Part shown: positions 32,447 to 41,107 of the stretch, piece after piece
Layout of the letters: each line of letters starts with the position of its first letter
Position numbering within the stretch: the stretch's first letter is position 1
Assembly (NCBI RefSeq): GCF_008802365.1
Contig: NZ_VZQZ01000010.1
Span: 62,001 to 126,000, forward strand
Direction of reading: 5' to 3'
DNA: 64,000 bases
Origin: Oryzomonas japonica
Lineage (GTDB): Bacteria; Desulfobacterota; Desulfuromonadia; Geobacterales; Pseudopelobacteraceae
Made by a program: the position numbers and the translations under genes
Notes under the pieces: generated by a model
What the model was told of the DNA's origin: nothing
Seen by the model: the letters and a program-made list of their open reading frames with translations, nothing else
Databases searched by the model: none

Positions 32447-32746
32447 TGTGCACGCACCTTTCCCCACGCATCATCTCGCCCATGGCCTGTTATGGCCTGA
32501 AACCGTCCCGCTTTTCAATGAAAAATTGCCTGGCACATGAGGAAATTGCGGAGGGAAGGGGGAAATGGGACTGGTAATTTCCATAAAACCGATGGGGCTC
32601 GTGTCCCGTGCGGTCAGTCGGGGGAAGTGATTCCTTTGCCATTTTGGCTGGTGCCAAGGTGCGGCGACGCAGGTGCAGCACGGTCTACATCGAGGAGCCG
32701 CAACCACGGCAGCGGCCGAAAGAGTCGGAATGACGAGTATGGGATA

Positions 32747-33055
32747 TTAATGGTGCCGTTCGTTCGCCGCCCGCGCCTGTTTGTAAAAATCCGTCGAGCG
32801 GTTTTTCTGAATGGCGGCGGTCAACCGGTCGACCAGGCTCCGTTCATCGGTCCGCAGGTCGAAAACGCGCTGCACATCCACGAAGCTGCCGAAGAAGCGC
32901 GTTGTGCCGGTCTCCTGGTCCTTCGAGATGAACTTGTCGGCGTACCGCTCGAAACGCGGATCGAGGGTGTAGGTGTCCAGCGCCTCCAGCAGCTTGTCGA
33001 TACTGTCCGGTTGCTCCTTGTACGATTTAGCGCTGTTTGCTGTAACTTGGGTCAT
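32747..33055 (-). CDS. Small hypothetical protein
   Basis: The 102-residue protein starts at 33055 with AGAAGGAAA upstream. It is soluble and helical, with aromatic and charged residues (RFFGSFVDVQRVFDLRTDER). It resembles no family I can name. Its gene is isolated between a DUF3024 gene and a divergent PilZ gene. Confidence 0.55.
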   Translation of the reverse strand: MTQVTANSAKSYKEQPDSIDKLLEALDTYTLDPRFERYADKFISKDQETGTTRFFGSFVDVQRVFDLRTDERSLVDRLTAAIQKNRSTDFYKQARAANERHH

Positions 33056-33328
33056 GGTGGTTTCCTTCTGAAATACGGTATTTACGACAACTTCTTCATT
33101 ATACTCCCGTTCCCGGGACAGGGTATCGTTTTTTTTGCCGCGGCCACGCCCGGATGCCGCCGGCCCCAAGCCATCCCCACCCTTCTCGCCCCGGCGAAGT
33201 TTTCCTGCGGGATGGGGTGCCCCCCCGTCCCTATCGGCATTAAGACATTGGAGAATTTTTGCTCGACATGGTATGGTGAACATTTGGAAACAGACTCAGC
33301 GTTCAGACTCCTGGTGAGGTGAGGCGAC

Positions 33329-33688
33329 ATGACCGTGAACACGAGAAAATTTACGAGGGTGGAAATCTCGGCAGTGGCAACCATCGAGTGCCATGATCAA
33401 ACCATATCCGGCGAGGTTACGGAGATAAGCCTGCGGGGCCTGTTTATAAAAACCGCCGTCAAGCTCCCGGTCAACCAGCAGGTGTACGTAAAGGCTCGCT
33501 GTTTGAAGAAGGAATTCCAATTCCCCGCCACCGTGATCTACGAGCAGGAACAGGGCTTGGGGCTCAAGATCGACGAGATCAACCTCCCGTCCTTTTTTCA
33601 TTTACGGGAACTTATCGCTTCGAAGCTCGAGGACCCCGATACCGTCATCCAGGAAACATTCATCATGGCCGACATCATAACCGGGTAG
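33329..33688 (+). CDS. Stand-alone PilZ-domain protein
   Basis: The 119-residue protein has RKFTRVEISAVATIEC (RxxxR-like region), TEISLRGLFIKT as the xxSxxG motif, and a barrel closing GLGLKIDEIN. The short C-terminal helix FHLRELIASKLED may mediate partner binding. GAGGTGAGG precedes the ATG. A probable c-di-GMP receptor. Composite element copy B follows directly and may terminate its transcript. Confidence 0.78.
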   Translation: MTVNTRKFTRVEISAVATIECHDQTISGEVTEISLRGLFIKTAVKLPVNQQVYVKARCLKKEFQFPATVIYEQEQGLGLKIDEINLPSFFHLRELIASKLEDPDTVIQETFIMADIITG

Positions 33689-33706
33689 CCCGGCGGTCGT
33701 TCGCGG

Positions 33707-33865
33707 TTGTATCATAATGATACAAACAGAGGTCTCCGGGGTATCCAGGGGGCCTTTTTTAATGTGAAAACAGCAGGTTCAAAAGATGGCCAAAATGGTA
33801 ATTTTTTTAACACTCCCAGGATAGTGTTAATTTTTTTAACATACTGAAATTGTGATTGAAATGTG
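33707..33865 (+). repeat. Composite intergenic element, copy B
   Basis: It starts with a perfect dyad TTGTATCA-TAA-TGATACAA (33707-33725), then hairpin GGTCTCC / GGGGGCC with six T, then palindromes GGTAATTTTTTTAAC (33797-33811) and GTTAATTTTTTTAAC (33826-33840), 29 bp apart, and the tail ACTGAAATTGTGATTGAAAT. It lies between a PilZ gene and an outer-membrane barrel gene. This is the only copy not next to a defence gene. Confidence 0.85.
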
Positions 33866-34012
33866 CAGACCCGTGGCGTAAAAGTGATCTGTCGATCGGA
33901 TGCGATCTGTTCCATGTGCGCAGGGAAACTCCGATCTGTTATGTCATGCGTTGTTCGCCCCCTGTTCCGCCCAGGAACAGGAGGGCGCATTTAATCCAAG
34001 GAGGTTTTTGGC

Positions 34013-34612
34013 ATGAGAATCAAGGCATTGGTGGTGGGATTGTTTTTGGCGGCAACGGCCGGGTCGGCTTGTGCGGCCGGGCCTTATCTCGGGGTCTCGG
34101 GCGGCGTGAGCATCTTTCATAATGCCGACATGAAGGTGTCGGGCTTCAGCGGCACGGCAACGACCAACTACAATTCCGGGTATGGTTTTGGCGCCAATGC
34201 GGGCTACAATTTTGACCCGGTGAGGCTGGAATTTGAATTCGGCTACCGGAAGGCCGATGTGGACCACCTCTCGGGACCCGGCGGCAGCCTCTCGGTGGAC
34301 GACACGAATCTCAAAGTCATGAGCTACCTGGTGAACGGCTACTATGACATCAAAACAGGCACGATCTTCACGCCCTATGTCGGCGCAGGGCTTGGCGTGC
34401 TGGATGGCGAACTGCAGGTCCAGGGGACCAAGTATGACGACACGGCGTTCGGTTACCAGGTCGCCGTCGGGACGACAATTGCGGTGGACAAGAATATAGC
34501 GCTTGATTTTTCGTACAAGTTCCAGGGCGCCGGGTCCGATTTTTCAAAGGACGGGGTAAGCCTCTCCTACCTGAACAGCAGCTTCTCCGGGGGCTTCCGC
34601 TACAGCTTCTGA
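34013..34612 (+). CDS. Outer membrane beta-barrel protein (OmpX-like)
   Basis: The 199-residue protein has a signal peptide cleaved after SACA (about residue 21), then eight predicted amphipathic strands with alternating aromatics and a terminal aromatic Phe (GGFRYSF) that would be recognised by the BAM complex. The pattern GPYLGVSGGVSIF ... YVGAGLGVLDGE is typical of small eight-stranded outer membrane proteins. AAGGAGG precedes the ATG. Function may be adhesion or surface integrity. Confidence 0.82.
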   Translation: MRIKALVVGLFLAATAGSACAAGPYLGVSGGVSIFHNADMKVSGFSGTATTNYNSGYGFGANAGYNFDPVRLEFEFGYRKADVDHLSGPGGSLSVDDTNLKVMSYLVNGYYDIKTGTIFTPYVGAGLGVLDGELQVQGTKYDDTAFGYQVAVGTTIAVDKNIALDFSYKFQGAGSDFSKDGVSLSYLNSSFSGGFRYSF

Positions 34613-34777
34613 CGGCTGATGTGCTGCTAACCAGGGGCCGGGCCTCCATATACCATTTGGGATACGGGCCCGGCCTTTGTGCGTTATCCCTGGAGGGCAG
34701 CCGGGATTGGTAGTTTGCTGGAGAGATGAGAACCAAAATACAGTTGCCAAATTACCCTGAAAGGGTCATTATACAAT

Positions 34778-35086
34778 ATGGAAAAGAAGCGGCCTCATTA
34801 CGACCTGGCCGTCATCAAGCGACAGATGGATGCTGTCGAGACGATGGTGCTGACGACCTCGGCTCGTAACGGCATCAAGAAGGCCAGGATGTCGTTGCAG
34901 CAGGCGTGGCAGGTCATGCAGGCGCTCTCCCTGAAGAACTTCCATAAGTCCATGACCGTTTATGGCGACCACAAGGTCTGGCAGGATGTCTATTTCTCCG
35001 AGTGGCAGGGTATCGCCCTCTATATCAAATTTCAGAGACTTGATGACTATTTCATCATATCCTTCAAGGAGCGGGACGATGAGTAA
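34778..35086 (+). CDS. mqsR: MqsR-family toxin (mRNA interferase)
   Basis: The 102-residue protein matches MqsR in length and pattern: HYDLAVIKRQMDAV, a central helix AWQVMQALSLKNFHKSM, and the RelE-like end YFSEWQGIALYIKFQ...YFIISFKERD, with basic and Tyr residues in positions used for RNA cleavage. MqsR cuts mRNA at GCU. The next gene, overlapping by 8 nt, encodes an MqsA-type antitoxin. Toxin-first order is the standard one for this family. Confidence 0.87.
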   Translation: MEKKRPHYDLAVIKRQMDAVETMVLTTSARNGIKKARMSLQQAWQVMQALSLKNFHKSMTVYGDHKVWQDVYFSEWQGIALYIKFQRLDDYFIISFKERDDE

Positions 35087-35492
35087 GGAATACAACGGGA
35101 AAACCTGCCCCGAATGCCTTGAGGGCACCTTGAAACACGGCAGGAAAAAGACCGCCTTCGAGTACCGGGGGCGCGTTCTGGAGTTCGAGCAGGTCGGCGC
35201 ATGGTGCAACCGCTGCGGCGAGGGTGTCATGACCGGCGCGGAGGCTACGGCTACGGAACCTTTGATTGACCAGTTCATCGCAACGGTTGACAAGGAAGAG
35301 GCTGCTGAACTGGCCCGCATCCGCAAACGCCTCAAGCTGACCCAGAAACAGGCGGCGCAGATCACCGGCGGCGGCCATAACGCTTTCTCCCGGTACGAGC
35401 GGGGCGAAGCAAAACCGCTGCCGGCGGTCATCAAGCTCATGCGCCTTCTGGATCGGCACCCGGAACTGTTGCAAGAGGTTGTTGCGGCATAG
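35079..35492 (+). CDS. mqsA: MqsA-family antitoxin (zinc ribbon plus HTH)
   Basis: The 137-residue protein has an N-terminal zinc site with CPECLEG and CNRCGEG (Cys pairs at about 9/12 and 44/47) and a C-terminal XRE-type HTH (TQKQAAQITGGGHNAFSRYERGEAKP). This is the two-domain plan of MqsA: zinc domain binds MqsR, HTH represses the operon. The ATG at 35079 overlaps the mqsR stop. Composite element copy C begins 30 bp after its stop codon. Confidence 0.88.
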   Translation: MSKEYNGKTCPECLEGTLKHGRKKTAFEYRGRVLEFEQVGAWCNRCGEGVMTGAEATATEPLIDQFIATVDKEEAAELARIRKRLKLTQKQAAQITGGGHNAFSRYERGEAKPLPAVIKLMRLLDRHPELLQEVVAA

Positions 35493-35521
35493 CATGGTAT
35501 GAATCACGCGGCCCTTCGGGG

Positions 35522-35685
35522 ACGTATCATATTGACACAATCAGAGGCGTCCGGGCGAGTTCCAGGCGTCTTTTTTTGTGTATAAACGGCATGTTATGGG
35601 GAATAGGCGTTTTTATGTTAATTTTTTTAACACTTTCTGAGGAGTGTTAATATTTTTAACATATTGATTTTGCAATTGAAATGTG
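35522..35685 (+). repeat. Composite intergenic element, copy C
   Basis: It holds the dyad remnant GTATCAT-ATT-GACAC, a hairpin GCGTCCGG / CCAGGCGT with seven T, perfect palindromes GTTAATTTTTTTAAC (35617-35631) and GTTAATATTTTTAAC (35646-35660), 29 bp apart, and the tail ATATTGATTTTGCAATTGAAATGTG. The hairpin differs in sequence from the other copies but keeps pairing, which suggests selection on structure. It lies between mqsA and the SIR2/NB-ARC gene. Confidence 0.85.
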
Positions 35686-35913
35686 TGTTTTCGGGGAGTA
35701 GAAGGGTATGGGGTGATAAAGTAGTTGTGCCCAATAAATAAAATAAGAATGGATTGTAGGTGTATGAGATTCCTCAGCCACAACAGTTCTTCTTAAAATG
35801 TGAATAAGTAAAGACGCGATCCCGTCGATCACCCCCTTAATTATTCGTAATAAAATGACCGCAAGTTGATGAATCGGCAATATTTTTAATCAGGTCATTG
35901 AACAGGAGATTCC

Positions 35914-38900
35914 GTGCACGAAAAGTTACCACAAGATTTACTTAATGCTTCTCAGAACAATAAACTAATTCCTCTTGTTGGCGCCGGTGTGTCGATGTCG
36001 CTGACCGACAAAGAGGGGAAAAGAATTTTTCCCTGTTGGAGAGAACTGTTGGGGTATGCTGCTGATGAGCTTGAGAAAGCGGGAAAAGAAAAATTCGCCA
36101 ATGGCATTAAAGCCATGCAGGATCTTGGAGATTTCCAACAGGCTGCTAAACTCGCTCGGCAGGGGCTACAGGGCACACTATGGAATCAATTTTTTAGGAA
36201 ACACTTTGAAGAACCTTTGCCCCGAATATCCGAGGAAAGCAAGTCGCTACCCAAAGCAATTTGGGGCCTCAGCAACCGGGTTCTGACGCTAAATTATGAC
36301 AAGGTATTGCGCGTGGCCTGCCCGGATATCCAACGCCTGATTGAATTGGACAATACTAACAAAGCTGAGTTAGCAAGCTTTAAGCGAGGTGATCTCGCAG
36401 CCCCTGCTATTTGGCATTTCCATGGTCGAATCGACAATATTTCCACAATGATATTTACCGCCGAAAGCTACGACAAGCTCTATATGGAAACTGATAAAAA
36501 CTACCTAGCGGCCCTTGATGTTTTCAGGGGGCTGTGCCGTGATCAGCAACTGCTATTTGTCGGCTGTAGCCTTGATGACGCCGAGTTGCTGCACGAGATG
36601 GCCAATCAACACAGGCTATTTGATGCCAACACAGGTCCTCATTATGCCATGGTTCATCAGGAACAACATGATGCCATCAAGCAAAAAATTGAAGGGTTAC
36701 CGATTGAATTGTTAACCTTCGAAAGCTTTGGTGACCCCCTGGTACAGTTGGTCAATGCTATTGCAAAGCATGCACCACAATCCCCCCAAATGGACCAAGC
36801 AATAAATCGTCAACATACCAACCATCAGCAGGTGCACGCCAGAAAAAATGGTAAAAAAATAGCCTTACTCTCCGCCAGTCCGATTAATGAGGAACAGCAC
36901 TATTCAAAACTTCTTAGAGAGTTTAAGAAAATTGATTGTCCTATCGACTACTTTAGTTTGAGTATCGAAAATATCAACAACCTGCAAGGGTATGATTATT
37001 TGTTAATATTATCTAAAGTAATTAAGGACAAATTATTGATAGAGGATGACTATCTTTGTAGCAAGCGCATTAGTTTTAAAGAGTTAGAAGATCAAACTGA
37101 GAATGAACAGACCGCAGGGGTATTCATTTTTGTCGATCAGTTACCGCCCCCTGACTCCACAGCAGAATTACGCTTACCAACTATAATCTTGGCGGATTTG
37201 GAAAAGCAGCAGTTCAATAGTGCCGTCTTTCAGTTGTTCAAGAAGAACAATCTGGACTATTTCGAAAACTGTCAGCTTCTGAATCGTTCTGCTTTTCAAC
37301 TCTCCCCCTTGATTGAAGGAATCGAGGGCGACAACAATATCAGACACCCAAAGACCCCTCTGCCTGACAGTATCGATCCTAAGACTGTACGCAACTTCAT
37401 CGGCCGAACCGGTGACCTAGAGCAAATCTGCCGCAAACTGCTGACCCAGGAGGAGGAAGGTGGCGTCCTGACGATCAAGGGTTCCGGCGGTATCGGCAAG
37501 ACCACCACAGTAAAAAAAATCGCCGTGGCCTTAGCTGAGCGAGGTTATTTCGATGGAGGGATCAGCTTTGTTGAGTGTGAACCAATTACAGATTGCCAGC
37601 AGTTTCAATATAAGGTTGCCGGAGCTTTCAATTTGGAACAGGCCGAAGATCTTAAGCGGCATCTACGTGACCACTACGACCAATTATCACGGCTGATCAT
37701 TCTCGATAATTTTGAAACCTTGCTCTATCTCGGTGATCAGCAAGAAATCAAAACGGTGCTGGGCTTTATTTGTGACTACGCGACGATAGTGATCACTTCG
37801 AGGGAGCGGCTTCAAATTGAAGGTGAAGTTGTCTATGAAATGCGCCAGTTTACCACCGATGAGGCTGTAGAATTATTCGCACATTGCCTCGATCAACGAA
37901 AAATTGAACCAGGTGAATTGTCTTTCTTACGCCAGGAGATCATCGAAAACATCTTGGACAACAACCCTCTAGCTATAAAATTGATCACCAGAAATATGCC
38001 CAAAGGCAAGAATTTTGCCGCATTAAAAGAAGAGTTGGAATCAGATCTGTTCAGCAAAATCAGTGATAGTGATCTGGAGGTTTTTGACGATAATTCGGAT
38101 CTCAATATTGCCAGAAAAAAATCGATCTATGGTTCGATTCTCTACTCCTACAAACATTTGCTCGACAACGAGCAGCGGGCTTTTGAGCTACTGTCGCTGT
38201 TTCCCGACGGTATTGGGCTTGAAACATTTAAGCGGCTGACCCACGGTCAAAAGAATACAAAAAACAGCGGCACAAACGAACTACAGCAAATGATGATTAC
38301 CGACAAGGTCATCAAAGAACTTGAAAACAAATCTATGATCGAAAACAACAACGGACAAATAAAACTTCAGTCAATAGTAGGCAAATTTGCAGAGGCTCAG
38401 CTCCATCGTAGGAATAACATTACACACTATTACTGTAACGCTTTTGAATATAACCGATTATTTGCCATGGCATTAAGAGATCATCAGGATATCAACGAAA
38501 GGCGAGCTCTAATAATTTTCAATAGTCAGCAGGGTAATTTCTTAAAAAGCATCATGTATTGTGACAAGGTTAATGTTAATAGTACTGAACTAATTGAATA
38601 TCTAGAAAACTTATGCGTGCTTTTTATTGATATTTGCTCACTTGGTGGCTTAATTCGTGGACTCTCTGAAATGCGCGACTATTTCAAGGGGGCGGATAGA
38701 CATTATGTTGATGCGCTTTTGTATTTCGCTAGATATTTTGATGGGGATTTCGATAGTGCCTTTGAAGCTATAAAACAGGCGATACCACTAGATAAGTTAG
38801 ACACATTTGATAGAGCCAAACCCAACGAACGCTCGACAGCTGAAATTGCGTTATCTGTTTATCAGATGGAAGGTGAAGCGCTGTGTGCAGCAAAACATCG

Positions 38901-39540
38901 GGCAAGTCATAAGTTCTTAACTCCTAACTACCCGCCTTCATTATTATTATTGGGTGAATTCGATCAACAACTTGCAAATAGCTGTAAACACTATTTTTTC
39001 ACTTTTGAAGTTCTAGCCAACATGGGGCTATTGGTCTTTGAGGAGATCGATGATTATTTGTCTAAACTCTACGATAAAGCCCATCTTGATCGAATGCAAG
39101 TATCTTATATCCGCTCAAAACTGAAGCCTCTGAAGCGGCAAGAGGTTGAGGCTTTGGTCACAGTCAACCCCTATACCAGAGGGCTCAAATGGTTGATGCT
39201 GGCTTTTGTCGAAGCAGATGTCAAAAAAGCTGACGAACTATATCAAGAGGCCATCAGTCAACTTGTCCATATCAAATATTATTATGTTGAAGCTCTGTAT
39301 TTTTACGCAAAATCTCTACGAACACGCAACCCAGCGAAGTTCGAATGTGTTTATCAGCAAGGGTTTGAGTTGGCACAAAAGCACCACTACCGTTTTTTGC
39401 AATACTGTTTCGAACAACTGCTTCACCCCACGCTAATTACTTATGATTCTCGCAATTATCCGCTGCCAGATAACGAAAATTTTACTGACTACATCCAGAT
39501 TTTAATCAAAGAAAATGTACAGCGCAAAAGCCAAAGTTGA
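35914..39540 (+). CDS. SIR2-NB-ARC-helical repeat STAND protein, probable anti-phage defence
   Basis: The 1208-residue protein has an N-terminal SIR2 domain with PLVGAGVS (about 20-27), LTLNYDK (about 124-130) and WHFHGR (about 167-172), the NAD-binding and catalytic His motifs. An unrecognised Rossmann-like region follows (about 311-460, KKIALLSASPINEE ... TAGVFIFVDQL), then an NB-ARC domain with Walker A GSGGIGKTT (about 523-531), Walker B RLIILDN (about 593-599) and TSRERL (about 629-634), and a helical, TPR-like C-terminus (about 850-1200). SIR2-STAND proteins deplete NAD on sensing phage. Strongly AT-rich. GTG start after CAGGAG. No partner gene is evident. Confidence 0.85.
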   Translation: MHEKLPQDLLNASQNNKLIPLVGAGVSMSLTDKEGKRIFPCWRELLGYAADELEKAGKEKFANGIKAMQDLGDFQQAAKLARQGLQGTLWNQFFRKHFEEPLPRISEESKSLPKAIWGLSNRVLTLNYDKVLRVACPDIQRLIELDNTNKAELASFKRGDLAAPAIWHFHGRIDNISTMIFTAESYDKLYMETDKNYLAALDVFRGLCRDQQLLFVGCSLDDAELLHEMANQHRLFDANTGPHYAMVHQEQHDAIKQKIEGLPIELLTFESFGDPLVQLVNAIAKHAPQSPQMDQAINRQHTNHQQVHARKNGKKIALLSASPINEEQHYSKLLREFKKIDCPIDYFSLSIENINNLQGYDYLLILSKVIKDKLLIEDDYLCSKRISFKELEDQTENEQTAGVFIFVDQLPPPDSTAELRLPTIILADLEKQQFNSAVFQLFKKNNLDYFENCQLLNRSAFQLSPLIEGIEGDNNIRHPKTPLPDSIDPKTVRNFIGRTGDLEQICRKLLTQEEEGGVLTIKGSGGIGKTTTVKKIAVALAERGYFDGGISFVECEPITDCQQFQYKVAGAFNLEQAEDLKRHLRDHYDQLSRLIILDNFETLLYLGDQQEIKTVLGFICDYATIVITSRERLQIEGEVVYEMRQFTTDEAVELFAHCLDQRKIEPGELSFLRQEIIENILDNNPLAIKLITRNMPKGKNFAALKEELESDLFSKISDSDLEVFDDNSDLNIARKKSIYGSILYSYKHLLDNEQRAFELLSLFPDGIGLETFKRLTHGQKNTKNSGTNELQQMMITDKVIKELENKSMIENNNGQIKLQSIVGKFAEAQLHRRNNITHYYCNAFEYNRLFAMALRDHQDINERRALIIFNSQQGNFLKSIMYCDKVNVNSTELIEYLENLCVLFIDICSLGGLIRGLSEMRDYFKGADRHYVDALLYFARYFDGDFDSAFEAIKQAIPLDKLDTFDRAKPNERSTAEIALSVYQMEGEALCAAKHRASHKFLTPNYPPSLLLLGEFDQQLANSCKHYFFTFEVLANMGLLVFEEIDDYLSKLYDKAHLDRMQVSYIRSKLKPLKRQEVEALVTVNPYTRGLKWLMLAFVEADVKKADELYQEAISQLVHIKYYYVEALYFYAKSLRTRNPAKFECVYQQGFELAQKHHYRFLQYCFEQLLHPTLITYDSRNYPLPDNENFTDYIQILIKENVQRKSQS

Positions 39541-39700
39541 TGGTAAGCCGCAAGGAGAACCTCAAAAGGATTTTTTCTACAGAATTCATTTTATTGTTGG
39601 TGGCCCCCCGATCCCACCACCCAAAATTTGACAAAAGAACAGCCCCCGGCTGCCCTAACCTGCAACCATACCCATCCCGTTCAACCACTCGGTGACCCCA

Positions 39701-40966
39701 ATGAACACACTGCAAGAACTCTTTGAAACGACCCTGGCAAAGACCCTTTCCGAGGAACGGGTTATCGTTCATATCCTTTTGAAGAAATTCCGGGATCAGG
39801 GGTTCGTTCTCAGCAACAAGCAGATCAAGGAACTGGAACAGGTCATATCCAGCAAAGCGGATATCGGCACCTTCAAGTTCGACGAAAGCGAGGCCCTGGA
39901 ACTACCCGAGGATCTGACGGAGTTTGAGAGCAGCGGCGTCCGCATCGAAATCGACCACAAAAAGGACCTGGCCGAGGCGTTCGAGGAGATCGCCAAAAAT
40001 ATGTCCCATTCCCTGCCCGAGATAGCGGTGGAAGTCGCGGATATCATCCTGGACACCTTGAAGAAGAACTTCAAGCAGTATCAAAAACACGCCCGGAAGG
40101 AACTCAAACAGTTCAGCGCCGACCTGGACCATACCTGGGGCACGGCCGTCGACCTGCTGGAGATGTTCTATGACATCGCCCTGGAATCGGGAAACAACTT
40201 CAACGAATACTATTGGCCCCTGGCGGCCAAGGAGGGCGATCTGGTCTTCGATGTCCTCACACGGCTCCACGCCAAGGGGTGCCGAACCTGCGCGGAGATC
40301 ATCTGCCTGCTGAAAAACGGCTATGCCGACGGCGCCCACGCCCGGTGGCGCTCCCTGCGCGAAATGGCGGTCATCGCTGCGTTGGTGCGCAGCCACGGCA
40401 ACGACGTCGCAGAACGGTATCTGTACCATGGCGATATCGAGGAGTACCGGGCGGCCCAACGGTATCAGGCCCACTGCGGGGTGGTGGGGTGCCCGAAGCT
40501 GGACGAGGGGGAGTACGCCGCCCTCAAGGACAATTACCTCACCCTGGTCGCCAAATACGGCGCGAGCTATGAAAACGAGTACGGCTGGGCCGCCACGGCG
40601 CTGGGCACGGAGGACCCGACCTTTGCCGATCTGGAGGCGGATGTGGGCCCGGACCACCTGCGCCCCTATTACAAAACGGCCTGCCAGAGCGCGCCCGACA
40701 GCCCCAGGGGGTTCCTGTCCAAAGCCGGCCTGCTCCCCCAGACATCGGAACTGTCCCTCTCCGGCCCCAGCAATCTCGGCCTGGCCGATCCGGGCCACGG
40801 CGCGGCGATCTCGCTGTTGCACATCACCACAGCGCTTTTGACCCTGGATTCCAATCTGGACCGGCTGGTAATCTGCAATGTGCTGCTGAACCTGGAAGGG
40901 AAGATCGGCGAGGCGTTTCACGCGGCGCAGGCGGCGGTTGCGGAGCCGGGGACTGCGACACGGTAA
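39701..40966 (+). CDS. DUF5677-domain protein
   Basis: The 421-residue protein is helical throughout. The C-terminal half contains EIICLLKNGYADGAHARWRSLREMAVIAALV and YLYHGDIEEYRAAQRYQ, diagnostic of DUF5677 proteins, which occur near defence and mobile genes but have no known activity. An ATG at 39701 is chosen over a GTG at 39692. Its composition is host-like, in contrast to the AT-rich SIR2 gene 160 bp upstream, so the boundary of the acquired segment probably lies between them. Confidence 0.75.
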   Translation: MNTLQELFETTLAKTLSEERVIVHILLKKFRDQGFVLSNKQIKELEQVISSKADIGTFKFDESEALELPEDLTEFESSGVRIEIDHKKDLAEAFEEIAKNMSHSLPEIAVEVADIILDTLKKNFKQYQKHARKELKQFSADLDHTWGTAVDLLEMFYDIALESGNNFNEYYWPLAAKEGDLVFDVLTRLHAKGCRTCAEIICLLKNGYADGAHARWRSLREMAVIAALVRSHGNDVAERYLYHGDIEEYRAAQRYQAHCGVVGCPKLDEGEYAALKDNYLTLVAKYGASYENEYGWAATALGTEDPTFADLEADVGPDHLRPYYKTACQSAPDSPRGFLSKAGLLPQTSELSLSGPSNLGLADPGHGAAISLLHITTALLTLDSNLDRLVICNVLLNLEGKIGEAFHAAQAAVAEPGTATR

Positions 40967-41107
40967 ATCATCTATAGGCTATTGTTTTGATGCCTCGGAA
41001 TAATGCCGGGGTTATGCATAGCACCGAAATACAAACGGGGCGGGGCAGGCTCCCAGGCTGTCAAGGCATGCGTGGCATCCCGGAACCCCCGCCCCTGCCC
41101 GCTCACG

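Noticed and set aside
22881-35682. GATTGAAAT words in the composite elements as possible CRISPR repeat ends
   Set aside because: Some CRISPR repeats end in GATTGAAAC, but there is only one such word per element, no array of equal repeats and spacers, and no cas gene in the window.
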